Assembly: GCA_916613615.1 (NCBI GenBank)
Contig: OU744734.1
Span: forward strand, 31,752,301 to 31,816,300
DNA length: 64,000 nucleotides
Origin: Steromphala cineraria
Taxonomy: Eukaryota > Mollusca > Gastropoda > Trochida > Trochidae
Direction: 5' to 3'
Shown here: positions 30,001 to 43,100 of the stretch, piece after piece
Layout of the letters: each line of letters starts with the position of its first letter
How positions within the stretch are numbered: position 1 is the first letter of the stretch
The notes under the pieces: model-generated
What the model was told of the DNA's origin: nothing
Databases searched by the model: none
Seen by the model: only the letters and a program-made list of their open reading frames with translations
Made by a program: the position numbers and the translations under genes

Positions 30001-31489
30001 TCCCCTCTCTCCTCTTTTCATAAGAGCCTTATATAGAGACACACAACAACCTTTCCCCCTCTCCCCCCTCTCTCCCCTTTTCATAAGAGCCTTATATAGA
30101 GACACACAACAATCTCTCCCCTCTCTCCCCTTTTCATAAGAGCCGTATATAGAGACACACACTAATCTCTCCCCTCTCTCCCCTCTCTCCCCTCTCTCCC
30201 CTTTTCATAAGAGCCTTATATAGAGACACACAACAATCTCTCCCCTCTCTCCCCTCTCTTCCCTTTTCATAAGAGCCGTATATAGAGACACACACTAATC
30301 TCTCCCCTCTCTCCCCTTTTCATAAGAGCCTTATATAGAGACACACAACAATCTCTCCCCTCTCTCCCCTTTTCATAAGAGTCTTATATACAGACACACA
30401 ACAATCTCTCCCCTCTCTCCCCTTTTCATAAGAGCCTTATATAGAGACACACAACCTCTCCCCTCTCTCCTCTTTTCATAAGAGCCTTATATAGAGACAC
30501 ACAACAATCTTTCCCCCTCTCTCCCCTTTTCATAAGAGCCTAATATAGAGACACACAATCTCTCCCCTCTCTCCCCTATATTCCCTTTTCATAAGAGCCG
30601 TATATAGAGACACACAATAATCTCTCCCCTCTCTCCCCTTTTCATAAGAGCCTTATATAGAGACACACAACAATCTCTCCCCTCTCTCCCCTTTTCATAA
30701 GAGCCTTATATAGAGACACACAACAATCTCTCCCCACTCTTCCCTATTCATAAGAGCCTTATATAGAGACACACAACAATCTCTCCCCTCTCTCCCCTTT
30801 TCATAAGAGCCTTATATAGGGACACACAACAATCTCTCCCCTCTCTCCCCTTTTCATAACAGCCTTATATAGAGACACACAACCTCTTCCCTCTCTCCTC
30901 TTTTCATAAGAGCCTTATATAGAGACACACAACAATCTTTCCCCCTCTCTCCCCTCTCTCCCCTCTCTCCCCTTTTCATAAGAGCCTTATATAGAGACAC
31001 ACAACAATCTCTCCCCTCTCTCCCCTCTCTTCCCTTTTCATAAGAGCCGTATATAGAGACACACACTAATCTCTCCCCTCTCTCCCCTTTTCATAAGAGC
31101 CTTATATATAGACACACAACATTCTCTCCCCTCTCTCCCCTTTTCATAAGAGCCTTATATAGAGACATACAACAATCTCTCCCCTCTCTCCCCTGTTCAT
31201 AAGAGCCTTGTATAGAGACACACAACAATCTCTACCCTCTCTCCCCTTTTCATAAGAGCCTTATATAGAGACACACAACAATCTCTCCCCTCTCTCCCCT
31301 CTCTCCTCTCTCTCCCCTTTTCATAAGAGCCTTATATAGAGACACACAACAATCTCTTCCCTCTCTCCCCTCTCTCCCCTTTTCATAAGAGCCTTATATA
31401 GAGACACACAACAATCTCTCCCCTCTCTCCCCTCTCCGCTTTTCATAAGAGCCTTATATAGAGACACACACCTATCTCTCCCCTCTCTC

Positions 31490-34400
31490 CCCTTTTCATA
31501 AGAGCCTTATATAGAGACACACAACAATCTCTCTCCTCTCTCCCCTTTTCATAAGAGCCGTATATAGAGACACACAACAATCTCTCCCCTCTCTCCCCTC
31601 TCTCCCCTTTTCATAAGAGCCTTATATAGAGACACATAACAATCTTTCCCCTCTCTCCCCTTTTCATAAGAGCCGTATATAGAGACACACAACAATCTCT
31701 CTCCTCTCTCCCCTTTTCATAAGAGCCGTATATATAGACACACAACAATCTCTCCCCTCTCTCCCCTCTCTCCCCTTTTCATAAGAGCCGTATATAGAGC
31801 CACACAACAATCTCTCCCCTCTCTCCCCTCTCTCCCCTTTTCATAAGAGCCTTATATAGAGACACACAACAATCTCTCCCCTCTCTCCCCTTTTCATAAG
31901 AGCCTTATATAGAGCCACACAACAATCTCTCCCCTCTTTCCCCTCTCTCCCCTTTTCATAAGAGCCTTATATAGAGACACACAACAATCTCTCTCCTCTC
32001 TCCCCTTTTCATAAGAGCCTTATATAGAGACACACAACAATCTCTCTCCTCTCTCCACTTTTCATAAGAGCCGTATATAGAGACACACAACAATCTCTCC
32101 CCTCTCTCCCCTCTCTCCCCTTTTCATAAGAGCCTTATATAGAGACACATAACAATCTTTCCCCTCTCTCCCCTTTTCATAAGAGCCGTATATAGAGACA
32201 CACAACAATCTCTCCCCTCTCTCCCCTTTTCATAAGAGCCGTATATAGAGACACACACTAATCTCTCCCTTCTCTCCCCTTTTCATAAGAGCCTTATATA
32301 GAGACACATAACAATCTTTCCCCTCTCTCCCCTTTTCATAAGAGCCGTATATAGAGACACACAACAATCTCTCCCCTCTCTCCCCTTATCATAAGAGCCT
32401 TATATAGAGACACACAACAATCTCTCCCCTCTCTCCCCTTTTCATAAGAGCCGTATATAGAGACACACAACAATCTCTCCCATCTCTCCCCTCTCTCCCC
32501 TTTTCATAAGAGCCTTATATAGAGACACACAACAATCTCTCCCCTCTCTCCCTTCTCCCCTTTTCATAAGAGCCTTATATAGAGACACACAACAATCTCT
32601 CCCCTCTCTCCCCTCTCTCCCCTTTTCATAAGAGCCTTATATAGAGACACACAACAATCTCTCCCCTCTCTCCCCTCTCTCCCCTTTTCATAAGAGCCGT
32701 ATATAGAGCCACACAACAATCTCTCCCCTCTCTCCCCTCTCTCCCCCTTTTCATAAGAGCCTTATATAGAGCCACACAACAATCTCTCCCCTCTCTCCCC
32801 TTTTCATAAGAGCCTTATATAGAGACACACAACAATCTCTCCCCTCTCTCCCTTCTCCCCTTTTCATAAGAGCCTTATATAGAGACACACAACAATCTCT
32901 CCCCTCTCTCCCCTCTCTCCCCTTTTCATAAGAGCCTTATATAGAGACACACAACAATCTCTCCCCTCTCTCCCCTCTCTCCCCTTTTCATAAGAGCCTT
33001 ATATAGAGCCACATAACAATCTCTCCCCTCTTTCCCCTCTCTCCCCTTTTCATAAGAGCCTTATATAGAGACACACAACAATCTCTCTCCTCTCTCCCCT
33101 TTTCATAAGAGCCTTATATAGAGACACACAACAATCTCTCTCCTCTCTCCCCTTTTCATAAGAGCCTTATATAGAGACACACAACAATCTCTCCCCTCTC
33201 TCCCCTTTTCATAAGAGCCGTATATAGAGACACACAACAATCTCTCCCCTCTTTCCCCTCTCTCCCCTTTTCATAAGAGCCTTATATAGAGCCACACAAC
33301 AATCTCTCCCCTCTCTCCCCTTTTCATAAGAGCCTTATATAGAGACACACAACAATCTCTCCCCTCTTTCCCCTCTCTCCCCTTTTCATAAGAGCCTTAT
33401 ATAGAGCCACACAACAATCTCTCCCCTCTTTCCCCTTTTCATAAGAGCCGTATATAGAGACACACAACAATCTCTCCCCTCTTTCCCCTCTCTCCCCTTT
33501 TCATAAGAGCCTTATATAGAGCCACACAACAATCTCTCCCCTCTCTCCCCTCTCTCCCCTTTTCATAAGAGCCTTATATAGAGACACACAACAATCTCTC
33601 CCCTCTTTCCCCTCTCTCCCCTTTTCATAAGAGCCTTATATAGAGCCACACAACAATCTCTCCCCTCTTTCCCCTTTTCATAAGAGCCTTATATAGAGCC
33701 ACACAACAATCTCTCCCCTCTCTCCCCTTTTCATAAGAGCCGTATATAGAGACACACAACAATCTCTCCCCTCTTTCCCCTCTCTCCCCTTTTCATAAGA
33801 GCCTTATATAGAGACACACAACAATCTCTCTCCTCTCTCCCCTTTTCATAAGAGCCTTATATAGAGACACACAACAATCTCTCTCCTCTCTCCCCTTTTC
33901 ATAAGAGCCTTATATAGAGCCACACAACAATCTCTCCCCTCTCTCCCCTTTTCATAAGAGCCGTATATAGAGACACACAACAATCTCTCCCCTCTTTCCC
34001 CTCTCTCCCCCTTTTCATAAGAGCCTTATATAGAGACACACAACAATCTCTCCCCTCTCTCCCCTTTTCATAAGAGCCTTATATAGAGCCACACAACAAT
34101 CTCTCCCCTCTTTCCCCTCTCTCCCCTTTTCATAAGAGCCTTATATAGAGACACACAACAATCTCTCTCCTCTCTCCCCTTTTCATAAGAGCCTTATATA
34201 GAGACACACAACAATCTCTCTCCTCTCTCCCCTTTTCATAAGAGCCTTATATAGAGCCACACAACAATCTCTCCCCTCTCTCCCCTTTTCATAAGAGCCG
34301 TATATAGAGACACACAACAATCTCTCCCCTCTTTCCCCTCTCTCCCCTTTTCATAAGAGCCTTATATAGAGACACACAACAATCTCTCCCCTCTCTCCCC

Positions 34401-35180
34401 TTTTCATAAGAGCCGTATATAGAGACACACAACAATCTCTCCCCTCTCTCCCCTCTCTCCCCTTTTCATAAGAGCCTTATATAGAGACACACAACAATCT
34501 CTCCCCTCTTTCCCCTCTCTCCCCTTTTCATAAGAGCCTTATATAGAGCCACACAACAATCTCTCCCCTCTTTCCCCTCTCTCCCCTTTTCATAAGAGCC
34601 TTATATAGAGACACACAACAATCTCTCTCCTCTCTCCCCTTTTCATAAGAGCCTTATATAGAGCCACACAACAATCTCTCCCCTCTCTCCCCTTTTCATA
34701 AGAGCCGTATATAGAGACACACAACAATCTCTCCCCTCTCTCCCCTTTTCATAAGAGCCGTATATAGAGACACACAACAATCTCTCCCCTCTTTCCCCTC
34801 TCTCCCCTTTTCATAAGAGCCTTATATAGAGCCACACAACAATCTCTCCCCTCTTTCCCCTCTCTCCCCTTTTCATAAGAGCCTTATATAGAGCCACACA
34901 ACAATCTCTCCCCTCTCTCCCCTTTTCATAAGAGCCGTATATAGAGACACACAACAATCTCTCCCCTCTTTCCCCTCTCTCCCCTTTTCATAAGAGCCTT
35001 ATATAGAGACACACAACAATCTCTCCCCTCTCTCCCCTTTTCAAAAAAGCCTTATATAGAGACACACACCAATCTCTCCCCTCTCTCCCCTTTTCATAAG
35101 AGCCTTATATAGAGACACACACCAATCTCTCCCCTCTCTCCCCTTTTCATAAGAGCCGTATATAGAGCCACACAACAATC
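31490..35180. repeat. Array domain II: GAGCCACAC-enriched units
   Basis: In this stretch a large share of units read TATATAGAGCCACAC instead of TATATAGAGACACAC. They are interleaved with CTCTTTCCCC and CTCTCTCCTCTC variants in short alternating groups. Elsewhere in the array GAGCCACAC is rare (one copy near 16,091), so the variant has been locally amplified. Boundaries are approximate. Confidence 0.75.
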
Positions 35181-38100
35181 TCTCCCCTCTCTCCCCTCTC
35201 TCCCCTTTTCATAAGAGCCTTATATAGAGACACACAACAATCTCTCCCCTCTCTCCCCTCTCTCCCCTTTTCATAAGAGCCGTATATAGAGACACACACA
35301 ACCTCTCCCCTCTCTCCCCTTTTCTTGGAGCTGTATATAGAGACACACAACAATCTCTCCCCTCTCTCCCCTTTTCATAAGAGCCTTATATAGAGACACA
35401 CAACAATCTCTCCCCTCTCTCCCCTCTCTCCCCTTTTCATAAGAGCCTTATATAGAGACACACAACAATCTCTCCCCTCTCTCCCCTTTTCATAAGAGCC
35501 TTATATAGAGACACACAACAATCTCTCCCCTCTCTCCCCTCTCTCCCCTTTTCATAAGAGCCTTATATAGAGACACACAACAATCTCTCCCCTCTCTCCC
35601 CTTTTCATAAGAGCCTTATATAGAGACACACAACAATCTCTCCCCTCTCTCCCCTCTCTCCCCTTTTCATAAGAGCCTTATATAGAGACACACAACAATC
35701 TCTCCCCTCTCTCCCCTTTTCATAAGAGCCTTATATAGAGACACACAACCTCTCCCCTCTCTCCTTTTTTCATAAGAGCCTTATATAGAGACACACAACC
35801 TCTCCCCTCTCTCCTCGTTTCATAAGAGCCTCATATAGAGACACACAACCTCTCCCCTCTCTCCTCTTTTCATAAGAGCCTTATATAGAGACACACCACA
35901 ATCTCTCCCTTCTCTCCCCTCTCTTCCCTTTTCATAAGAGCCGTATATAGAGACACACAATAATCTTTCCCCTCTCTCCCCTGTTCATAAGAGCCTTATA
36001 TAGAGACACACAACACTCTCTCCCCTCTCTCCCCTCTCTCCCCTTTTCATAAGAGCCTTATATAGAGACACACAACAATCTCTCCCCTCTCTCCCCTTTT
36101 CAAAAGAGCCTTATATAGAGACACATAACCTCTCCCCTCTCTCCCCTTTTCATAAGAGCCATATATAGAGACACACAACAATCTCTCCCCTCTCTCCCCT
36201 CTCTTTCCTTTTCATAAGAGCCGTATATAGAGACACACACTAATCTCTCCCCTCTCTCCCCTTTTCATAAGAGCCTTATATAGAGACACACAACAATCTC
36301 TCCCCTCTCTCCCCTTTTCATAAGAGCCTTATATACAGACACACAACAATCTCTCCCCTCTCTCCCCTTTTCATGAGAGCCTTATATAGAGACACACAAC
36401 CTCTCCCCTCTCTCCTCTTTTCATAAGAGCCTTATATAGAGACACACAACAATCTTTCCCCCTCTCTCCCCTCTCTCCCCTTTTCATAAGAGCCTTATAT
36501 AGAGACACACAATCTCTCCCCCCTCTCCCCTCTTTTCCCTTTTCATAAGAGCCGTATATAGAGACACACAATAATCTCTCCCCTCTCTCCCCTTTTCATA
36601 AGAGCCTTATATAGAGACACACAACAATCTCTACCCTCTCTCCCCTTTTCATAAGAGCCTTATATAGAGACACACACCAATCTCTCCCCTCTCTCCCCTT
36701 TTCATAAGAGCCTTATATAGAGACACACAACAATCTCTCCCCACTCTTCCTTTTTCAAAAGAGCCTTATATAGAGACACACAACAATCTCTCCCCTCTCT
36801 CCCCTTTTCATAACAGCTTTATATAGAGACACACAACCTCTTCCCTCTCTCCTCTTTTCATAAGAGCCTTATATAGAGACACACAACAATTTTTCCCCCT
36901 CTCTCCCCTCTCTCCCCTTTTCATAAGAGCCTTATATAGAGACACACAACAATCTCTCCCCTCTCTCCCCTCTCTTCCCTTTTCATAAGAGCCGTATATA
37001 GAGACACACACTAATCTCTCCCCTCTCTCCCCTTTTCATAAGAGCCTTATATATAGACACACAACATTCTCTCGCCTCTCTCCCCTTTTCATAAGAGCCT
37101 TATATAGAGACACACAACAATCTCTCCCCTCTCTCCCCTGTTCATAAGAGCCTTATATAGAGACACACAACAATCTCTCCCCTCTCTCCCCTGTTCATTA
37201 GAGCCTTATATAGAGACACACAACAATCTCTCCCCTCTCTCCCCTCTCTCCCCTGTTCATAAGAGCCTTATATAGAGACACACAACAATCTCTCCCCTCT
37301 CTCCCCTTTTCATAAGAGCCTTATATAGAGACACACACCAATCTCTCCCCTCTCTTCCCTTTTCATAAGAGCCTTATATAGAGACACACAACCTCTCCCC
37401 TCTCTCCTTTTTTCATAAGAGCCTTATATAGAGACACACAACAATCTCTACCCTCTCTCCTCTTTTCATAAGAGCCTTATATAGAGACACACAACAATCT
37501 CTCCCCTCTCTCCCCTCTCTCCCCTTTTCATAAGAGCCTTATATAGAGACACACAACAATCTCTTCCCTCTCTCCCCTCTCTCCCCTTTTCATAAGAGCC
37601 TTATATAGAGACACACAACCTCTCTCCTCTCTCCTTTTTTCATAAGAGCCTTATATAGAGACACACAACCTCTCCCCTCTCTCCTCGTTTCATAAGAGCC
37701 TCATATAGAGACACACAACCTCTCCACTCTCTCCCCTTTTCTTGGAGCTGTATATAGAGACACACAACAATCTCTCCCCTCTCTCCCCTTTTCATAAGAG
37801 CCTTATATAGAGACACACAACAATCTCTCCCCTCTCTCCCCTCTCTCCCCTTTTCATAAGAGCCTTATATAGAGACACACAACAATCTCTCCCCTCTCTC
37901 CCCTTTTCATAAGAGCCTTATATAGAGACACACAACAATCTCTCCCCTCTCTCCCCTCTCTCCCCTTTTCATAAGAGCCTTATATAGAGACACACAACAA
38001 TCTCTCCCCTCTCTCCCCTTTTCATAAGAGCCTTATATAGAGACACACAACAATCTCTCCCCTCTCTCCCCTCTCTCCCCTTTTCATAAGAGCCTTATAT

Positions 38101-39300
38101 AGAGACACACACCAATCTCTCCCCTCTCTTCCCTTTTCATAAGAGCCTTATATAGAGACACACAACCTCTCCCCTCTCTCCTTTTTTCATAAGAGCCTTA
38201 TATAGAGACACACAACAATCTCTACCCTCTCTCCTCTTTTCATAAGAGCCTTATATAGAGACACACAACAATCTCTCCCCTCTCTCCCCTCTCTCCCCTT
38301 TTCATAAGAGCCTTTTATAGAGACACACAACAATCTCTTCCCTCTCTCCCCTCTCTCCCCTTTTCATAAGAGCCTTATATAGAGACACACAACCTCTCTC
38401 CTCTCTCCTTTTTTCATAAGAGCCTTATATAGAGACACACAACCTCTCCCCTCTCTCCTCGTTTCATAAGAGCCTCATATAGAGACACACAACCTCTCCA
38501 CTCTCTCCCCTTTTCTTGGAGCTGTATATAGAGACACACAACAATCTCTCCCCTCTCTCCCCTTTTCATAAGAGCCTTATATAGAGACACACAACAATCT
38601 CTCCCCTCTCTCCCCTCTCTCCCCTTTTCATAAGAGCCTTATATAGAGACACACAACAATCTCTCCCCTCTCTCCCCTTTTCATAAGAGCCTTATATAGA
38701 GACACACAACAATCTCTCCCCTCTCTCCCCTCTCTCCCCTTTTCATAAGAGCCTTATATAGAGACACACAACAATCTCTCCCCTCTCTCCCCTTTTCATA
38801 AGAGCCTTATATAGAGACACACAACAATCTCTCCCCTCTCTCCCCTCTCTCCCCTTTTCATAAGAGCCTTATATAGAGACACACAACAATCTCTCCCCTC
38901 TCTCCCCTTTTCATAAGAGCCTTATATAGAGACACACAACCTCTCCCCTCTCTCCTTTTTTCATAAGAGCCTTATATAGAGACACACAACCTCTCCCCTC
39001 TCTCCTCGTTTCATAAGAGCCTCATATAGAGACACACAACCTCTCCCCTCTCTCCTCTTTTCATAAGAGCCTTATATAGAGACACACCACAATCTCTCCC
39101 TTCTCTCCCCTCTCTTCCCTTTTCATAAGAGCCGTATATAGAGACACACAATAATCTTTCCCCTCTCTCCCCTGTTCATAAGAGCCTTATATAGAGACAC
39201 ACAACACTCTCTCCCCTCTCTCCTCTCTCTTCCCTTTTCATAAGAGCCGTATATAAAGACACACAATAATCTCTCCCCTCTCTCCACTTTTCATAAGAGC
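35180..39300. repeat. Array domain III with 774-bp higher-order repeats
   Basis: The domain carries the CTTGGAGCTGTATATAG variant, which replaces CATAAGAGCCTTATATAG, at about 35,325, 37,741 and 38,515. The last two are 774 bp apart and sit in matching blocks, each preceded by units with CCTTTTTTCATAAG, CTCGTTTCATAAG and GCCTCATATAG. A related set of those three units also occurs near 35,750-35,860 and 38,940-39,050. Several pure 53/62-bp alternations lie between them. Confidence 0.75.
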
Positions 39301-40109
39301 CGTATATAGAGACACACAACAATCTCTCCCCTCTCTCCCCTGTTCATAAGAGCCTTATATAGAGACACACAACAATCTCTCCCCTCTCTCCCCTTTTCAT
39401 AAGAGCCTTATATAGAGACACACAACAATCTCTACCCTCTCTCCCCTTTTCATAAGAGCCTTATAAAGAGACACACAACAATCTCTACCCTCTCTCCCCT
39501 TTTCATAAGAGCCTTATAAAGAGACACACAACAATCTCTCCCCTCTCTCCCCTTTTCATAAGAGCCTTATATAGAGACACACAACAATCTCTCCCCTCTC
39601 TCCCCTTTTCATAAGAGCCTTATATAGAGACACACAACAATCTCTCCCCTCTCTCCCCTTTTCATAAGAGCCTTATATAGAGACACACAACAATCTCTAC
39701 CCTCGCTACCCTTTTCATAAGAGCCTTATATAGAGACACACAACAATCTCTCCCTTCTCTTCCCTCTCTCCCCTTTTCATAAGAGCCTTATATAGAGACA
39801 CACAACAATCTCTCCCCTCTCTCCCCTTTTCATAAGAGCCTTATATAGAGACACACAACAGTCTCTACCCTCTCTCCCCTTTTCATAAGAGCCTTATAAA
39901 GAGACACACAACAATCTCTACCCTCTCTCCCCTTTTCATAAGAGCCTTATAAAGAGACACACAACAATCTCTCCCCTCTCTCCCCTTTTCATAAGAGCCT
40001 TATATAGAGACACACAACAATCTCTCCCCTCTCTCCCCTTTTCATAAGAGCCTTATATAGAGACACACAACAATCTCTCCCCTCTCTCCCCTTTTCATAA
40101 GAGCCTTAT

Positions 40110-43100
40110 ATAGAGACACACAACAATCTCTCCCCTCTCTACCCTTTTCATAAGAGCCTTATATAGAGACACAAAACAATCTCTCCCCTCTCTCCCCTCT
40201 CTCCCCTCTCTCCCCTTTTCATAATAGCCTTATATAGAGACACACAACAATCTCTCCCCTCTCTTCCCTTTTCATAAGAGCCTTATATAGAGACACACAA
40301 TAATCTCTCCCATCTCTCCCCTTTTCATAAGAGCCTTATATAGAGACACACAACAATCTCTCCCCACTCTCCCCTCTCTCCCCTTTTCATAAGAGCCTTA
40401 TATAGAGACACAAAAATCTCTCCCCTCTCTCCCCTTTTCATAAGAGCCTTATATAGAGACACAGAACAATCTCTCCTCTATCTCCCCCTTTCATAAGAGC
40501 CTTATATAGAGACACACAACAATCTCTCCCCTCTCTCCCCTTTACATAATAGCCTTATATAGAGACACACAACAATCTCTCCCCTCTCTCCCCTTTTCAT
40601 AAGAGCCTTATATAGAGACACACAACAATCTCTCCCCACTCTCCCCTCTCTCCCCTTTTCATAAGAGCCTTATATAGAGACACAAAAATCTCTCCCCTCT
40701 CTCCCCTTGTCATAAGAGCCTTATATAGAGACACAGAACAATCTCTCCTCTATCTCCCCCTTTCATAAGAGCCTTATATAGAGACACACAACAATCTCTC
40801 CCCTCTCTCCCCTTTACATAATAGCCTTATATAGAGACACACAACAATCTCTCCCCTCTCTCCCCTTTTCATCAGAGCCTTATATAGAGACACAGAACAA
40901 TCTCTCCTCTATCTCCCCCTTTCATAAGAGCCTTATATAGAGACACACAACAATCTCTCCCCTCTCTTCCCTTTTCTTGGAGCTGTATATAGAGACACAG
41001 AACAATCTCTCCTCTATCTCCCCCTTTCATAAGAGCCTTATATAGGGACACACAACAATCTCTCCCCTCTCTCCCCTCTCTCCCCTTTTCATAAGAGCCT
41101 TATATAGAGACACACAACAATCTCTCCCCTCTTTCCATTTGTCATAAGAGCCTTATATAGAGACACACAACAATCTCTCCCCTCTCTCCCCTCTCTCCCC
41201 TCTCTCCCCTCTCTCCCCTTTTCATAAGAGCCTTATATAGAGACACACAACAATCTCTCCCCTCTTTCCCCTTGTCATAAGAGCCTTATATAGAGACACA
41301 CAACAATCTCTCCCCACTCTCCCCTCTCTCCCCTTTTCATAAGAGCCTTATATAGAGACACAAAAATCTCTCCCCTCTCTCCCCTTGTCATAAGAGCCTT
41401 ATATAGAGACACAGAACAATCTCTCCTCTATCTCCCCCTTTCATAAGAGCCTTATATAGAGACACACAACAATCTCTCCCCTCTCTCCCCTTTACATAAT
41501 AGCCTTATATAGAGACACACAACAATCTCTCCCCTCTCTCCCCTTTTCATCAGAGTCTTATATAGAGACACAGAACAATCTCTCCTCTATCTCCCCCTTT
41601 CATAAGAGCCTTATATAGAGACACACAACAATCTCTCCCCTCTCTTCCCTTTTCTTGGAGCTGTATATAGAGACACAGAACAATCTCTCCTCTATCTCCC
41701 CCTTTCATAAGAGCCTTATATAGGGACACACAACAATCTCTCCCCTCTCTTCCCTCTCTCCCCTTTTCATAAGAGCCTTATATAGAGACACACAACAATC
41801 TCTCCCCTCTTTCCCCTTGTCATAAGAGCCTTATATAGAGACACACAACAATCTCTCCCCTCTTTCCCCTTGTCATAAGAGCCTTATATAGAGACACACA
41901 ACAATCTCTCCCCTCTTTCCCCTTTACATAATAGCCTTATATAGAGACACACAACAATCTCTCCCCTCTCCCCTTTACATAATAGCCTTATATAGAGACA
42001 CACAACAATCTCTCCCCTCTCCCCTTTACATAATAGCCTTATATAGAGACACACAACAATCTCTCCCCTCTCTCTCCTCTCTCCCCTTTACATAAGAGCC
42101 TTATATAGAGACACATAACAATCTTTCCCCTCTCTCCCTTCTCCCCTTTACATAAGAGCCTTATATAGAGACACACAACAATCTTTCCCCCTCTCTCCCC
42201 TTTTCATAAGAGCCTTATATAGAGACACATAACAATCTTTCCTCTCTCCCCTTTTCATAAGAGCCGTATATAGAGACAAACAATAATCTCTCTCCTCTCT
42301 CCACTTTTCATAAGAGCTTTTTATAGAGACAAACACCAATCTCTCCGCTCACTCCCCTTTTCATAAGAGCCTTATATAGAGACACACAACAATCTCTCCC
42401 CTCTCTACCCTTTTCATAAGAGCCTTATATAGAGACACAAAACAATCTCTCCCCTCTCTCCCCTCTCTCCCCTCTCTCCCCTTTTCATAATAGCCTTATA
42501 TAGAGACACACAACAATCTCTCCCCTCTCTTCCCTTTTCATAAGAGCCTTATATAGAGACACACAATAATCTCTCCCCTCTCTTCCCTTTTCATAAGAGC
42601 CTTATATAGAGACACACAATAATCTCTCCCATCTCTCCCCTTTTCATAAGAGCCTTATATAGAGACACACAACAATCTCTCCCCTCTCTTCCCTTTTCAT
42701 AAGAGCCTTATATAGAGACACACAATAATCTCTCCCATCTCTCCCCTTTTCATAAGAGCCTTATATAGAGACACACAACAATCTCTCCCCACTCTCCCCT
42801 CTCTCCCCTTTTCATAAGAGCCTTATATAGAGACACAAAAATCTCTCCCCTCTCTCCCCTTGTCATAAGAGCCTTATATAGAGACACAGAACAATCTCTC
42901 CTCTATCTCCCCCTTTCATAAGAGCCTTATATAGAGACACACAACAATCTCTCCCCTCTCTCCCCTTTACATAATAGCCTTATATAGAGACACACAACAA
43001 TCTCTCCCCTCTCTCCCCTTTTCATAAGAGCCTTATATAGAGACACACAACAATCTCTCCCCACTCTCCCCTCTCTCCCCTTTTCATAAGAGCCTTATAT

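Larger units (their letters stand above)
1..31490. repeat. Array domain I: mixed GCCT/GCCG units
   Basis: This is the largest homogeneous stretch of the array. It mixes CCTTATATAG and CCGTATATAG units, AAAATAGCC units, ACAACCTCTCCCC units and the ATTCTCTCCCC/CCTGTTCATAAG variants (mainly 8.2-15.5 kb and 27.4-31.2 kb). Unit order repeats over long distances. The same group of variants recurs 4,418 bp apart (834 and 5,252) and 1,531 bp apart (2,083 and 3,614). This shows that blocks of many units, not only single units, have been duplicated. The right boundary is approximate and is set by the appearance of frequent GCCACAC units. Confidence 0.7.
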